From Mesorhabditis belari (taxonomy: Eukaryota > Nematoda > Chromadorea > Rhabditida > Rhabditidae), in assembly GCA_958450365.1 (NCBI GenBank), contig CAUEEP010000933.1:248001-312000 (forward strand): a DNA stretch of 64,000 nt, written 5' to 3'. The translations under genes and the position numbers were made by a program. Under the pieces are notes generated by a model that did not search any database, was not told the DNA's origin, and saw only the letters and a program-made list of their open reading frames with translations. Below, one piece after another: positions 22,791 to 33,586 of the stretch. How positions within the stretch are numbered: the first letter of the stretch is position 1; each line of letters begins with the position of its first letter.

Positions 22791-23141
22791 TTCATCCCAT
22801 TCAGCTTGCCATATAGTTAAAGAAAAAAAGACACAATTTAAAGCAACACAAAAACCTCTGGAAACAATCACACAAGAAAACTCTCGGCAAAAAAGGAAAT
22901 GACCCTTGTTACGAGAATAATTGTCAGCAAATAAAAGTAGGTTAAAGGAAAAAAAGGTTAACAATATGAAGACTTTGGCATACAAGAACGTGTGTAAAAT
23001 TTTAGAAAGATTTGAAAAGAAATCAGAAGCGCTAACCGAGAGAGCAATGAAATCTCAGCAGAATTGAAAAATCGAAAGAATGCTTCAGAAAATCACAATA
23101 AGGGCTAAGGCTAAGCGGAAAGAGCAAAAATACGAATATAC

Positions 23142-23755
23142 CTATGGATACGATGCATCAAAATCGATCAAGATGAGCTTTCTGTCCTCGGTTCCGGTTT
23201 GCGATCCAACTGAACAGACGAGCAATGTTTCGGTGGCTTCAAGATGCCAAATGGGACTGCCAAATCCAAGTACAACGACTTCCACGACGATCGCTCATAA
23301 CACCTAGAAAAAATTTAATTCAGAAACAAGTTGTGCCACTAACTTTCCATATGCAATCTCGCGTTCTCGTCGATTCTGATGTGCTTCTTGAAGGTCCATA
23401 TGTGAGAAGATTGTGATTCCCGCTTGTTCATTCGCTCGATTCGTGGCCCAGCCTCCGAGAAAACGACAACTGAACAAAAATAAGTTAGTGAGAAGCTTGT
23501 TACGAATCCTTTACTAATCGTATTCTTAAATGATATCTATCAGATATGTATTTTCAAATGTTCTATTATTTGCTCAAAACTGTAACACCTTGGCGCATCA
23601 AGTTTCACATATCCTTTCTCCAAGCATTTCTGTTGCCACGTCCGATCATCTTCACAAATCCGCTGCCACGTCCGCGAAACGCCAGCACAAGTGATCAAAT
23701 CGCGCGGTGTCAGATGGGCGATGATGCGATAAGCAATCTAAAACTAAACAATTAA
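23142..23755 (-). pseudogene. SEL-10/FBXW7-like copy 5, internally deleted
   Basis: Minus strand. It keeps part of the F-box exon, the FLGGWATNRANEQAG exon and the start of the next one, which is then joined directly to the middle of the last exon (SPIWHLEATETLLVC...). All WD repeats except the end are missing. A stop is present at 23142-23144. It cannot make an adaptor. Confidence 0.88.
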
Positions 23756-23774
23756 TTTCACAAGCTTGAACAAA

Positions 23775-24150
23775 AGACAAGCCTTTTGTGCTTCATTTAC
23801 AATTATCGTTAATTCAAATAAATTTAGTGCTCAAAACTTTGCGGCTAAATGTGATGAATGAAAAAAACTTCGTTAAATACCCGTAAATCTTCGCCGCCCG
23901 CAGCTTCAACACCCCAGCGTCTTTTCAATCCTGCTGATAAACCTAACCTTATCTACGAGATGGTGCACTTAAGGTTATTTTGTGGGTGAATGGCATGGAG
24001 CTTTCTGAAAATTGGAACCACAAAATATGGTTTTGTGTACATTCTACCGTAGGCCTTTTGATGGCGAGTTCGAAAACGCGCCCCTTTCGTGTATTTAAGG
24101 AGACTTTTTGCGATAAATTTCATTCTGGTCAAGTCGTTTAGCATGTGTAG
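23775..24150 (+). repeat. Repeat U: 370-bp unit upstream of sel-10-like copies
   Basis: Contains caacaccccagcgtcttttc, agatggtgcac, aaccacaaaatatggttttg and ends tcgtttagcatgtgta. It recurs at 51035-51410 (same orientation) and inverted at 32753-33130 and 37322-37720. In all four cases it lies upstream of an F-box/WD40 copy, usually next to a MITE B. No coding content recognised. Confidence 0.85.
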
Positions 24151-24151
24151 G

Positions 24152-24602
24152 TACCGTAAATGCTGTAATAGTGCCCCATCGCTCTAGTGCCCTAAGGGTA
24201 GACTTGCTTATCGATTTTATGGATACAAACGGCATGCTAATGTTTGAACGTTCAGATCTCTGTTTCTAGAACAGCTCTCAATTTGAGAATTGTTTCATTT
24301 GGAAGCCAGGAATGTCAGCTTTTGATTGCTATTTTATACATGGCGACTTTTAATGAGTAGGCACCTCATAAAACATATCGATACTTCCCGATATTTGTGT
24401 ATTGATAAGCCTTTTAAGGCACTCGCATGAGAATTTGCTATGTGCGAGATAGCAATCAAAAGCTGACATTCTTAGTTTTCCAATGAAATAAGTTTATAGT
24501 TGTACAAAAAACCGAGATCTGAAGGCTCAAACATGAACTGTATCGATAGTATCGTTATGCAAGTCTACCCACAGGACGGGTACTATTACAGTATTTACGG
24601 TA
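24152..24602. mobile_element. MITE family B, copy 2 (full form)
   Basis: 451 bp, with terminal repeats taccgtaaatgctgtaatag and ctattacagtatttacggta. A second inverted pair lies inside: gtcagcttttgattgctat (24314-24332) and atagcaatcaaaagctgac (24449-24467). A single strand would fold into one long hairpin. Confidence 0.9.
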
Positions 24603-24614
24603 GCTAGTAGTAGT

Positions 24615-25240
24615 ATTAGGGTGAACCAAAAGTTTTCTATTTTTTTTCTCTTTAAGTTTGAACTATTTTTTGAAGCTAATAAATTCGTTTTATCTATACG
24701 TGCCATATTTATTTTGTAGCATTTGATCTGCTCTTTCATATTTTACTATGTTATCCTGTGTTTAACGATTTATTTTAATTTTTTACTTTGGAGGAAAGAG
24801 ATGGAAAAATTCGAAATTCGGGTACTTTTGCGCCATAATTGGAAACAAGGGTTCAATGCAACTGAAGCGGCCAAAAAAATATGCCAAGTGGAAGGTGGAG
24901 GAATGATCTCCAACAATACTGCGCAATATTGGTATCGATTCTGGTACCTCGAGGTTGTACCAAATGCATTCAAGCACCGGATGTGATTTAGAATGCTTCT
25001 TTTAAAACGAGGATTTGAGTCTAATATGAAGATTGGATGGTGGATGGGTGAAGACGAAGACTCACAATGAAAATCCGGCTCCACCAATGGAAACCTATCT
25101 AGAATGGGTTTGGAATGCGTGAAAGAAACTCCCGAAGAACCTCATGATGCTCTCATTTAAGAATCGTGCGATTATCACGGTGGCTGCTGATGGTTCGGAA
25201 GATAGTCTCATTCACTTGCTTGTTTACCGATAGTTTAGTG
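24615..25240 (+). mobile_element. Mariner deletion derivative joined to pogo-like tail
   Basis: Begins with ttagggtgaaccaaaag, a mariner-type end. The frame from 24801 starts MEKFEIRVLLRHNWKQGFNA, a mariner N-terminal helix-turn-helix, then jumps to sequence found near the other end (WYLEVVPNAFKHRM) through an internal deletion. From about 25040 the plus strand reads ENPAPPMETYLEWVWNA, a stop, and KKLPKNLMMLSFKNRAIITV then ADGSEDSLIHLLVYR with a stop: pogo/Tigger-like C-terminus. Confidence 0.75.
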
Positions 25241-25244
25241 ATTG

Positions 25245-25600
25245 CAAAACTATTCTTTTCCCAAAGATTTTTCCTTAAACACTTCTTTGAAAATCACGGC
25301 AAAATTTAATCGGTTTTTGTTGATTCTTTTGATAACAAAGCTCACACTTTCGCACTTATTGTTAACTGAGCAAATAGATTGAGCCTTCTCATTGATCCTG
25401 TGCTTTCTTTCTTTCTCGTCTTCTGTCACTAAGCGCGCTAAAAAAAGATTTCCGTTGATGTTTCGAAAGAAGCGCAGCACAACCTAATAAAAAATTCGGT
25501 ACAAAAGACGCTGCAATGTTAGACACAAAGGAGCACAGATTTGGAAGAAAGTTGAAATTATTTCAAAGCTCAAACAGCAAACATTTCTTTAGACTAAAGC
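25245..25600 (-). other. Copied flank of pogo-like element and cullin 3' region
   Basis: 25245-25400 is the inverse of sequence at 62035-62190; 25490-25600 is the inverse of the region just 3' of the cullin stop (59690-59770). No coding content recognised. Confidence 0.6.
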
Positions 25601-25611
25601 TTTTACAAGTA

Positions 25612-26190
25612 TTAGGTTGAGGAAAAAGTAATGTTGGTTTTTGTCACAAAAATGTTTATTGCTAAAAACATAAACAAACACACATCAATCAATGAGATAT
25701 TCTCCATTATTATTGATGACTGGGTCCCATCTTCGTCGCAAGTCCCTGATCCCATCCTCAAAAAAATGGCGAGTTTTCGAGCCAAAATAAGTGTCGACTG
25801 CTTTTTTGATCTGTGCATGATTCTCGAACTTTTCTCCCATAAGAAAACTCCTCAACGACCGTAACAAAAAATAATCTGATGGGCCCAGGTCCGAACTATA
25901 AGATGCCTGGGGCAGAAGTTTCCAACCTAGCTCGTCGATTTTTTTTGGTGAGTGATTTTGCAGTGTGAGGTTTTTCAGCATTTCAGGTTTTTTTTACAGC
26001 ATTATCATGCAAAAATAGCACTTTTGATGTTTCAACGCCGAATTTCTTTAAAACCTCGTTAACTCTCATCAACTGTTTTGAATAAAACTCAACGGTGACA
26101 GTTTCTCCCAGCTTCAGCAACTCATAATACACCAAACCTTTTGTATTCCACCAACAGCAAAGCATAAGTTTCTTTCCATGAATATCGGGT
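25612..26190 (-). mobile_element. Mariner transposase, C-terminal half
   Basis: Left end attaggttgaggaaaaagta is a mariner-type terminus. The minus strand reads MLCCWWNTKGLVYYELLKLG, VLFLHDNA (second catalytic D), a one-frame break, then SYSSDLGPSDYFLLRSLRSF (third D) to NNNGEYLID. The N-terminal half is missing beyond 26190. A piece of the same element recurs at 55400-55525. Confidence 0.85.
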
Positions 26191-26660
26191 TTTCAAGTTG
26201 GTTGTGGGGGTTCACCTAGAGAAAGCCACTGATTTTTCCGCTTCACATTCTCATATGAATCCATTTCAGGACTCAGACTCGGAGACCACCACACCACTGA
26301 GTCACTTTTTTCTGGTGAGACCTTACAAACTCATAAGTAGCTCAGTGCACAAGGGGGTCAAATTTCGTTTTTACAGAAATCTAGCACGTTTGGGTAAAAA
26401 CTAAAAACACCATCGTGTTGCGCGTGTCCGACTCCGACTTGCGTAAGTCATATAGCTTTGGTTTGGATTCGTGCTTTCAAAATCTGAGCCTAGTAATCAG
26501 TAATCTTGCCTAGTAATCAGTAAAATCAGAATGATAGTAAAAGTTTAAATGAATGAAATCCTCAACACAACTTGTTTTCATTGTTTTCAGAGTTAATTCG
26601 TTTGTTTATTTCAGCCTTTTTTGGTAGAATGAATCACTTGGAAACTCTCACACAAATCTA

Positions 26661-27183
26661 TTAGGTGTGTGAAAAGATTTTTTGTTAACGATATATATAT
26701 CGTTTAAAAGCTTATTTTTTCCTCTTTCGAATGATATATTTATTTTGTTAAAAGGACGACAATAAACTGCTTTCATTTTAGTTTAAAAATGGTATACACA
26801 AGTATCGCTATTCGGTCAAATTTGCTTTATGAGTTCAAAAATGGGTTGAAAGCTGCGGAGGCTGCACGTCGAATTCGGAATGCGTTTGGCGAAGACGCCG
26901 TTATTGATGATACCGCTAGGTTTTGGTTCCGACGATTCAAAGGTGGTAATGAAAGTCTGGAAGATGAACCACGTGGTGGTCGCCCTGAGACCTGTTCTGA
27001 TGACCAAATAAGACGCTGTCTTCTCGAAAACCCTCGTTCAACCTCTTCAGAAATAGGCCTTACATTAAATTGTGATGGGTCAACCGTAAGGAAACGCTTG
27101 AATGCCATGAATTTTATTTAATGAAACTTATGGTCTATTATATTTAAACGTTAAAAACGTGGATTACTTTTTCACACACCTAA
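26661..27183 (+). mobile_element. Mariner-derived element encoding only the DNA-binding domain
   Basis: 523 bp, bounded by TTAGGTGTGTGAAAA inverted repeats and TA on both sides. It carries one 110-residue frame (26789-27121) starting MVYTSIAIRSNLLYEFKNGL. Its order matches a mariner helix-turn-helix region: AAEAARRIRNAFGEDAV, WFRRFKGG, LEDEPRGGRP, then a second helix set ending VRKRLNAMNFI and stop. There is no catalytic domain at all. Intact ends and frame suggest it is recent. Confidence 0.9.
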
Positions 27184-27322
27184 TACAACTGCAATCCTGA
27201 TAAGAAGGAGTTTTTCATATCGATTTTTGCTTCAAGTACTTCAAGTCTTCAAATACATACTTTATATTATTTAATATTACTCCAATTTTATAGATAAGTT
27301 ATTTTAAAGTTTCAATTTACAG

Positions 27323-27511
27323 ATGAGTTTGTATAAAAAAGATTTTCCTAAAAACGACGATGAAATGAAAGGACGAATTGAATTATTCTTTGATGAAATT
27401 GAAAAACATCTCCAGAATACACTAGAACCGAGGAAGGAATTGTCGGATGAAGAAGAAGAAGAAGAATATTTTTCGAAATTTGAAAATTCTTCAGAAATAG
27501 TTATTTATTGA
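27323..27511 (+). CDS. Small acidic ORF, unrecognised
   Basis: 62 residues, starting MSLYKKDFPKNDDEMKGRIE and ending in an acidic run and FENSSEIVIY. A related, broken version lies on the minus strand at 61490-61810 (MGFHKEDFPENDDEMKGQIK), with amino-acid similarity on both sides of a gap, so the frame has been a coding exon in both. The acceptor ttacag stands just before the ATG. Function unknown. Confidence 0.45.
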   Translation: MSLYKKDFPKNDDEMKGRIELFFDEIEKHLQNTLEPRKELSDEEEEEEYFSKFENSSEIVIY

Positions 27512-27726
27512 TGTGTAATGTAGACTTCGGAAAACAAGAGGCAATTTTGGCGTTTATATGGAAAAATAGTGATTTTTTCGATTTTTTTCGATTTAAAAAA
27601 ATCTGTCAGACGGATTCGAAAAATTCTTTCAAATTTGAATTCAGGACATTTTTTCGCATCAAATAGCACTTACCGTGAGCAAGTTTAACGGCGATCGCAT
27701 TTTTCGTCTTATTTCGCGCGGACGTG

Positions 27727-27815
27727 CAGGCCCTTTCATGACTGAGAAGAATTGCGATGCATGCTGAAAGAAACAAATATAGAGGAGATTGCAACAAACT
27801 AGCGAACAACGAAAA
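27727..27815 (-). pseudogene. SEL-10-like fragment (start of exon 13)
   Basis: Near-identical to 29710-29775: the intron end and the first codons of the exon (ACIAILLSHE), then unrelated sequence. Confidence 0.75.
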
Positions 27816-27989
27816 CCCACTTGCACTTCGCTGTTTTGGTGTCATTTTAATGTAAGGGGGTCTTTAAATCTTCAAATTCTTTGGCCAAAAAAAGAACGGG
27901 CAAATGGGAGGAAACTGAACGATTCTGCTCGAAAAAAAAGGCAAAAACGACAGAAAAACAAGACAAAAAAAGGCAAACGTTGCTACGTC

Positions 27990-28208
27990 TGCTTTACAAG
28001 AATAAACCTACAACTTTTTAATGGTAAAAGCTGTAGATTGGTTGGTGCATTAGTTATTTCTAAAGAGTGCAATGAATAAATGTACCAAAATTTCAAGTCG
28101 CCAATCTAATACAATATTAGAGAATTTTCAAAAGATAAGCCTAGTAGTTTCACAGTTTTTTAGGCACTCCACCAAGATATTAAATTACTCAGCGATGCAT
28201 TGGATGAT
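27990..28208 (+). pseudogene. Cullin exon fragment
   Basis: Matches 57415-57605 of the cullin gene: intron plus the beginning of the exon (ALH..IKLL-type, DALDD). It is cut off at 28208, where MITE B sequence starts. Confidence 0.8.
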
Positions 28209-28472
28209 CAAAAGCTGACATTCTTGACTTCCCAATGAAACCATTCTCAGATTGAGAGCTGTTCTAGAAACAGAGATCTAACGTACAAAGATTAGCATGT
28301 CGTTTGTATCGATAAAATCGATAAGCTAGTCTACCCGTAGGACACTAGAGGGTAAAAAAAGTTTAAAAATCTAGCGTGTTTCCTTTTATTTGTGATCAAT
28401 TTAAGCCATTTATCTTGCCAGTCTACCCGTAGGGCACTAGAGGGATAGGGTAGTATTAGGGTATTTACGGTA
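28209..28472. mobile_element. MITE family B, copy 3 (left end lost)
   Basis: Internal arm aaaagctgacattcttgact through to the right end attagggtatttacggta. The left end is replaced by the cullin fragment. Confidence 0.85.
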
Positions 28473-28739
28473 TATAAGCCTACTCAAAGAATTGAATTTA
28501 TCGCAAAGTCTCGTTAAATACACGAATGCGGAGTATTTTTTTGAAAATCACTGTGAAAAATCGCTTTTTTCCAACTTCTAAGCAACCTTTTTTTCAGTTT
28601 TCTACTTCACAATTTTATTTCTCACTGTTTTCAACAAGGAAATACATTTACCTACCTATAAAAGCCTCAAAAACAATCGTTTTTGCTGCGTCACCAATTC
28701 GCCTTTTTCCCTCTTTGTAAAAAAAGTTTAAAAGTTTAG

Positions 28740-29102
28740 CCTGTTTGCTTTTATTTGTGTGCAAGTTTAAGCCATTTACCTTGCCAAATAGTTACCGAAA
28801 AAAAAAGACACAATTTCAAGCAACACAAACAGCTCTGGAAATAATCACACAAGAAAACTCTCGACAAAAAAGGAAATGACCATTGTTACGAGAATAATTG
28901 TCAGCAAATAAAAACAGGTTAACAATATGAAGACTTTGGCATGCAAGAAAGTGTGTAAAATGTGGGAAACATTTGAAACGAAATCACAAGCGCTGACCGA
29001 GAGAGCAATGAAATTTCAGCAGAATTGAAAAATCGAAAGAATTCTTCAGAAAATCACAATAAGGGCTAAGGCTAAGCGGAAAGAGCAAAAATACGAATAT
29101 AC
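28740..29102. repeat. Repeat R3: conserved 3' flank of sel-10-like copies
   Basis: About 350 bp (caagtttaagccatttacc ... cggaaagagcaaaaatacga) that directly follows the stop codon of sel-10-like copies. Other copies: 22795-23141, 40140-40496, part at 36000-36074, inverted at 44330-44640 and 54213-54600, truncated at 50325-50590, and at the right edge 63820-64000. Confidence 0.88.
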
Positions 29103-31606
29103 TTATGGATACGATGCATCAAAATCGATCAAGATGAGCTTTCTGTCGTCGGTTGCGCTTCGCGATCCACCTGTACAGACGAGCAATGTTTCGGTGGCTT
29201 CAAGATGCCAAATGGGACTGCCAAATCCACCCGATTCAAGACGAACGAGGTCACGGACGAAAATACCTGAAATTGAGGAAAAATTAACAACAGAATACTA
29301 AACCTCAACATAAATTCAGGCTTGAATAGTTAACTAGTCAAATTAGCTAGTTAATAAATTCTACTTTAGAAAAAACTTGCAGTCTGGACAATATTTGCTC
29401 ATCTTTTAACCTACATTACCAGGTAATTTAGAACAACATACCTTTATCCACATCCCACAGCTTGACCGAGCCATCACGAGAACTTGTCACCAAAAGTCCC
29501 GAGTCGAGCCATTGCAATGAAGTGATTTGAAACGTGTGACCATTTACGTCTTGAAGGCGATGAATGCGCGAACCACCGTCACGAATGTCCCAAACCTAAA
29601 GAAAAGGAAGTAGTTGTCATAGGCTTGATTAAACGTATCCCAACGTCTGAATTGGAATAGCAGGCGACTAAAGTGTCTCCGCGAAGTTGCATAACAGAGT
29701 CCCAGGTACTTTCATGACTGAGAAGAATTGCGATGCATGCTGAAAGAAACAAATATAGAGGAGATTGCAACCAAATAGGGAAGTAAAACACACTTCCTCT
29801 TCGCACATCCCAGACGCGCATCGTTGTATCCCGACTTCCCGAGATGACAAGATCGCGCTCCGGCTCAAACTAAAACAGAAACCCGATCAAAGCCAAAAAA
29901 TTCATAATTCAACTCACCAAAAGTGAAAGAACTCTACGCGTGTGACCCGTCAGTGTGTGCAAACACGCCCCCGTCTCCACATTCCAAACCTTAGAGAACA
30001 TATAAAATTAAACCAGGCATTGCAAACCTTTACAGTAAAATCAAAGGCACACGACACAGCCCGAATTCCATCAAATTGCACACCGTTAACCTGAAATTTA
30101 ACTTTGCTTAGGATATAACTTTGATACAAATACCATCCTCAAGTGGCCAGTCAAAATGTGAAGGCATTTCCCGTCGACAATGTCCCAGACTCGGAGCGTT
30201 CCATCGCGTGATCCAGAAACAAGACTAAAACATTATGATCTTAGCTAAAACACAAAATTGAGATAACTCACGTTGTACCATGTAGACTCATGCAGCACAC
30301 TTCACTCGTATGCCCCTGCAGAACATGACGCTGTGCACCGGTTTGACCACACCAAACGCGCACCGTTCGATCAGTCGAGCCACTAAAATATTGCAATAGA
30401 CTTTGTCCTCATAAGTATTTTCGTCTAGAAAATTGTTGGCTTCTTAGCTTTTGACAACACTTATCAATTGCACTAGCTAGTCTATTAACTAACCTGACAA
30501 CGTATTTGCCATCATCGCTCACTTGAGATGTCGAAACATGATGCATATGGCCAGTTAGAGTAAAAGCAGGCTAAATTAAGACGTACAATAATCGCAAAGC
30601 GAAACAAACTTGAGCATCATCAACATTCCAAACCGGCAACGTATAACCATCTGAACGAGTAACGATACGACCTGAGTGAATTTGTGGATAACGGATCGCA
30701 TATTCATCGTGACCCTCAAAAACAATTTTTATGGTCAAAACATTTGTCCAAACCTTTAGTACCGTGCTTGATTGAATCGGTCGGGATCGCCAATTCGAAA
30801 TGATTCGCTGCTTCCGCAAGTACAGTGACTTCCATGAGGATCGCTCATAACACCTAGAAAAAATTTAATTCAGCAACGAGTCGGCACCAACTGGCCATAT
30901 GCGATCTCGCGTTCTCGTCGATTCTGATGTGCTTCTTGAAGGTCCATATGTGAGAAGATTGTGATTCCCGCTTGTTCATTCGCTCGATTCGTCGCCCAGC
31001 CTCCGAGAAAACGACAACTGAACAAAAATAAGTTAGTGAGAAGCTTGTTACGAATCCTTTACTAATCGTATTCTTAAATGTGAACCAGTTCATTGGAACA
31101 AACATTATCATTTGTTTTCTTTCGCATTAAAGCTTTCTTTGCTGCAGAATAATCACATTATTGAATCAGTAACAGTATCATCCTATACCTTAGAAGTGTA
31201 AGACCCAGTTTAATATCAATCTATCAGATATGTATTTTTAAATGTTCTATTATTTGCTCAAAACTGTAACACACCTTGGCGCATCAAATTTCACATATCC
31301 TTTCTCCAAACATTTCTGTCGCCACGTCCGATCATCTTCACAAATTCGCTGCCACGTCCGCGAAACGCCAGCACAAACCGTCAAATCGCACGGTGTCAGA
31401 TAGGCGATTATGTGAAACGCAATCTAAAAATAAACAATTAATCTCACAAGCTTTAACAAAAGACAAACCTCCTCTGGCAACTGTGACAAGAAATCCTTTT
31501 GGAGCAATGGTTCGATAATATCCCTCAATTTGAAAATTTTGACTGTTTCAGGTCATTCTCTTTACCCTTCGAGTTGAGTCTTGCTGCTCTCCGGCTTGTC
31601 CGACAT
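29103..31606 (-). pseudogene. SEL-10/FBXW7-like copy 1, near-intact with one lost splice donor
   Basis: Fifteen exons matching the intact gene at 51.7 kb: start MSDKPESSKTQLEG, F-box (DFLSQLPEE ... [18 protein letters not shown]), dimerisation/linker region, then WD repeats such as [20 protein letters not shown]. The C-terminus is the most FBXW7-like in the window ([14 protein letters not shown] ... KLILIDFD). The donor after the exon ending SNSDVG is AT (atacgt) where sister copies have GT; reading through ends soon after (SLGLGHS, stop). The last WD repeat and tail would be lost unless a new donor is used. It could still be expressed as a shortened protein. Confidence 0.82.
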
Positions 31607-31691
31607 CTCCCCTAAATGAAAATTTACAGCAGAGGTAACACCGCAAATAAGAAAACCACCAACCCCTGAGGAAAATACGACTATTACTAGC

Positions 31692-31884
31692 TACCGTAAA
31701 TCTTGTAATGGTACCGCCGCCATTACAATGAATGAAAGCTTTCCAGCAATGAAATAAGTTGATAGCTGTTCTAGAAACAGAGATCTGAACGTTCAAACAT
31801 TAGCATGCCGTTTGTATCCATAAAATCGATAAGCACGTCTACCCTTAGGGCACTAGAGCGATGGGGCACTATTACAGCATTTAC
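31692..31884. mobile_element. MITE family B, copy 4 (left part, host of nested insertion)
   Basis: Starts taccgtaaatcttgtaatgg, runs to gcatttac, then resumes at 32741-32752 after an inserted element. It lies upstream of sel-10-like copy 1 and is the inverse of the MITE at 51411-51606 upstream of the intact copy. Confidence 0.88.
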
Positions 31885-32740
31885 GGGAGGTAGTCAAATG
31901 AGCGCCAAAAATTGAGCGCCAATCATTTCAGCGCCAATCATTTCAGCGCCAATCATTTTAGCGCGCGTTCATTTCAGCGCCGCACCAAAAATGACTGGAA
32001 AACATTCATTTCAGCGCCGAATCAGCCCATTCTGTATATGCATGTTATTTTTGCATTTTCTGCATGATCTCAAAGTTTTTACTGTATGTTTTTATTCAAC
32101 TAGTTAACACGCAATAACAAAAACAATTGCAATCGCAATCATCTTAAGATAAAAATAATTCTTGGCAGCAAAATAAACCCAAATAAATCATGAACAAAAC
32201 GTTACTTTGACTCAGAGTGTTCCTTTGTCTCGCCGCTTCTTGCGCAGTTCACGAGCCTAAGCAAAGAACTATGTTAACTGTAAGCAAATTGTAAACGAAA
32301 ACGGCAAGAAACGGTGAAAAAGCATGCTATTGGGGGAAAATATCATACAACTAGCAAATTTACACATTTTCATCAAAAAAACCTTAAATACGAGCTAATC
32401 TAACAATTTTTTCCGCGCATTTGGTGCCTACTGCCGTGCCCTAGGTCAAATGAGTGAAAAAAGTGTAAAAACAGAAGCAAAACCCTAAAAAACATGCAAA
32501 AGCAGCGTAGAAAGCAAAAATATTAAAATTTAGTCGCGCTGAAATGAACGTTTTCCAGTCATTTTTAGCCCGGCGCTTAAATGAACGTTTTTAGGCCTTT
32601 TTAATTTGGCGCTCAAATGATTGTTTTCCAGTCATTTTTGGCACGGCGCTCAAATGAGTGGCGCTGAAATAAGCGTGAGCCAAATCGTTGGCGCTGAAAT
32701 GATTGGCGCTCAATTTTTGGCGCTCATTTGACTACCTCCC
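31885..32740. mobile_element. Nested 856-bp non-autonomous DNA transposon, 8-bp target duplication
   Basis: Ends gggaggtagtcaaatgagcg and its exact complement, then longer imperfect inverted arms built of gcgccaatcatttca-type tandem units. The 8-bp duplication gcatttac sits at 31877-31884 and 32741-32748, inside MITE B copy 4. An 8-bp duplication suggests a hAT-like mobiliser, but the ends do not show a classic hAT terminus and a 9-bp Mutator reading cannot be excluded. No transposase inside. Confidence 0.92.
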
Positions 32741-32752
32741 GCATTTACGGTA

Positions 32753-33130
32753 CCTACACATGCTAAACGACTTGACCAGAATGAAATTTATTAAATATAT
32801 CTCCTTAAATACACGAAAGGGGCGCGTTTTCGAACTCGCCATCAAAAGGCCTACGGTAGAATGTACACAAAACCAAATTTTGTGGTTCCAATTTTCAGAA
32901 AGCTCCATTCCATTCACCCACAAAATAACCTTTAGTGCACCATCTCGTAGGTAAGGTTAGGTTTATCAGCAGGATTGAAAAGACGCTGGGGTGTTGAAGC
33001 TGCGGGCGGCGAAGATTTTCGGGTATTTAACCTGAACTCGCGAAGAATTTATCATTCGTCACATTTGGCCGCAAAGTTTTGAGCACTAAATTTATTTGAA
33101 TTGACTATGATTGTAAATGAAGCACAAAAG
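32753..33130 (-). repeat. Repeat U, inverted copy
   Basis: Inverse of 23775-24150. It starts directly after the right end of MITE B copy 4 and lies upstream of sel-10-like copy 1. Confidence 0.85.
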
Positions 33131-33586
33131 CACCTTAAAATAGCTCTGGGTACTGTAATTCAAGTCAGGTCTGAACCGGCCAGAAAGGCCCAGGCTCAGA
33201 TCTACTCAAGGATTTAGTGTGTCCGACAGAGAAGCCAGGACCTGGCTCTCGACTTGGCCTTGAAACGACCTTGATCCTGTAATGAAATCAGTTTAAGCTA
33301 CTCAAATCAAAAAAATTGTTTATTGATTGAGAAAAGGTTTAACTCCGGATAATTCGTTTTTTGGTTTTCAACGTTTTCACCTGCAAATTTTGATATTCTA
33401 AACATTAAAAGAGCACAAAATACACGAAAAAAATGGCACAAAGTTCTGTATCTTGTTTGGAAAAACGATCCCTCGGGAGCCGACTTTTTAAAGTCATCCG
33501 AAAACCTGAGCAATTAGAAGTAATTGAGAGTTTGAAAAAAATTTCCAATGAAGAGTTGTCTTTTCTGAAAGCTTTTGCAATGAAGA

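Noticed and set aside
29640..29655. AT-AC (U12-type) intron in sel-10-like copy 1
   Set aside because: The 3' end is an ordinary tttctttag and the donor lacks the U12 consensus; sister copies have GT. Simple mutation is the better reading.
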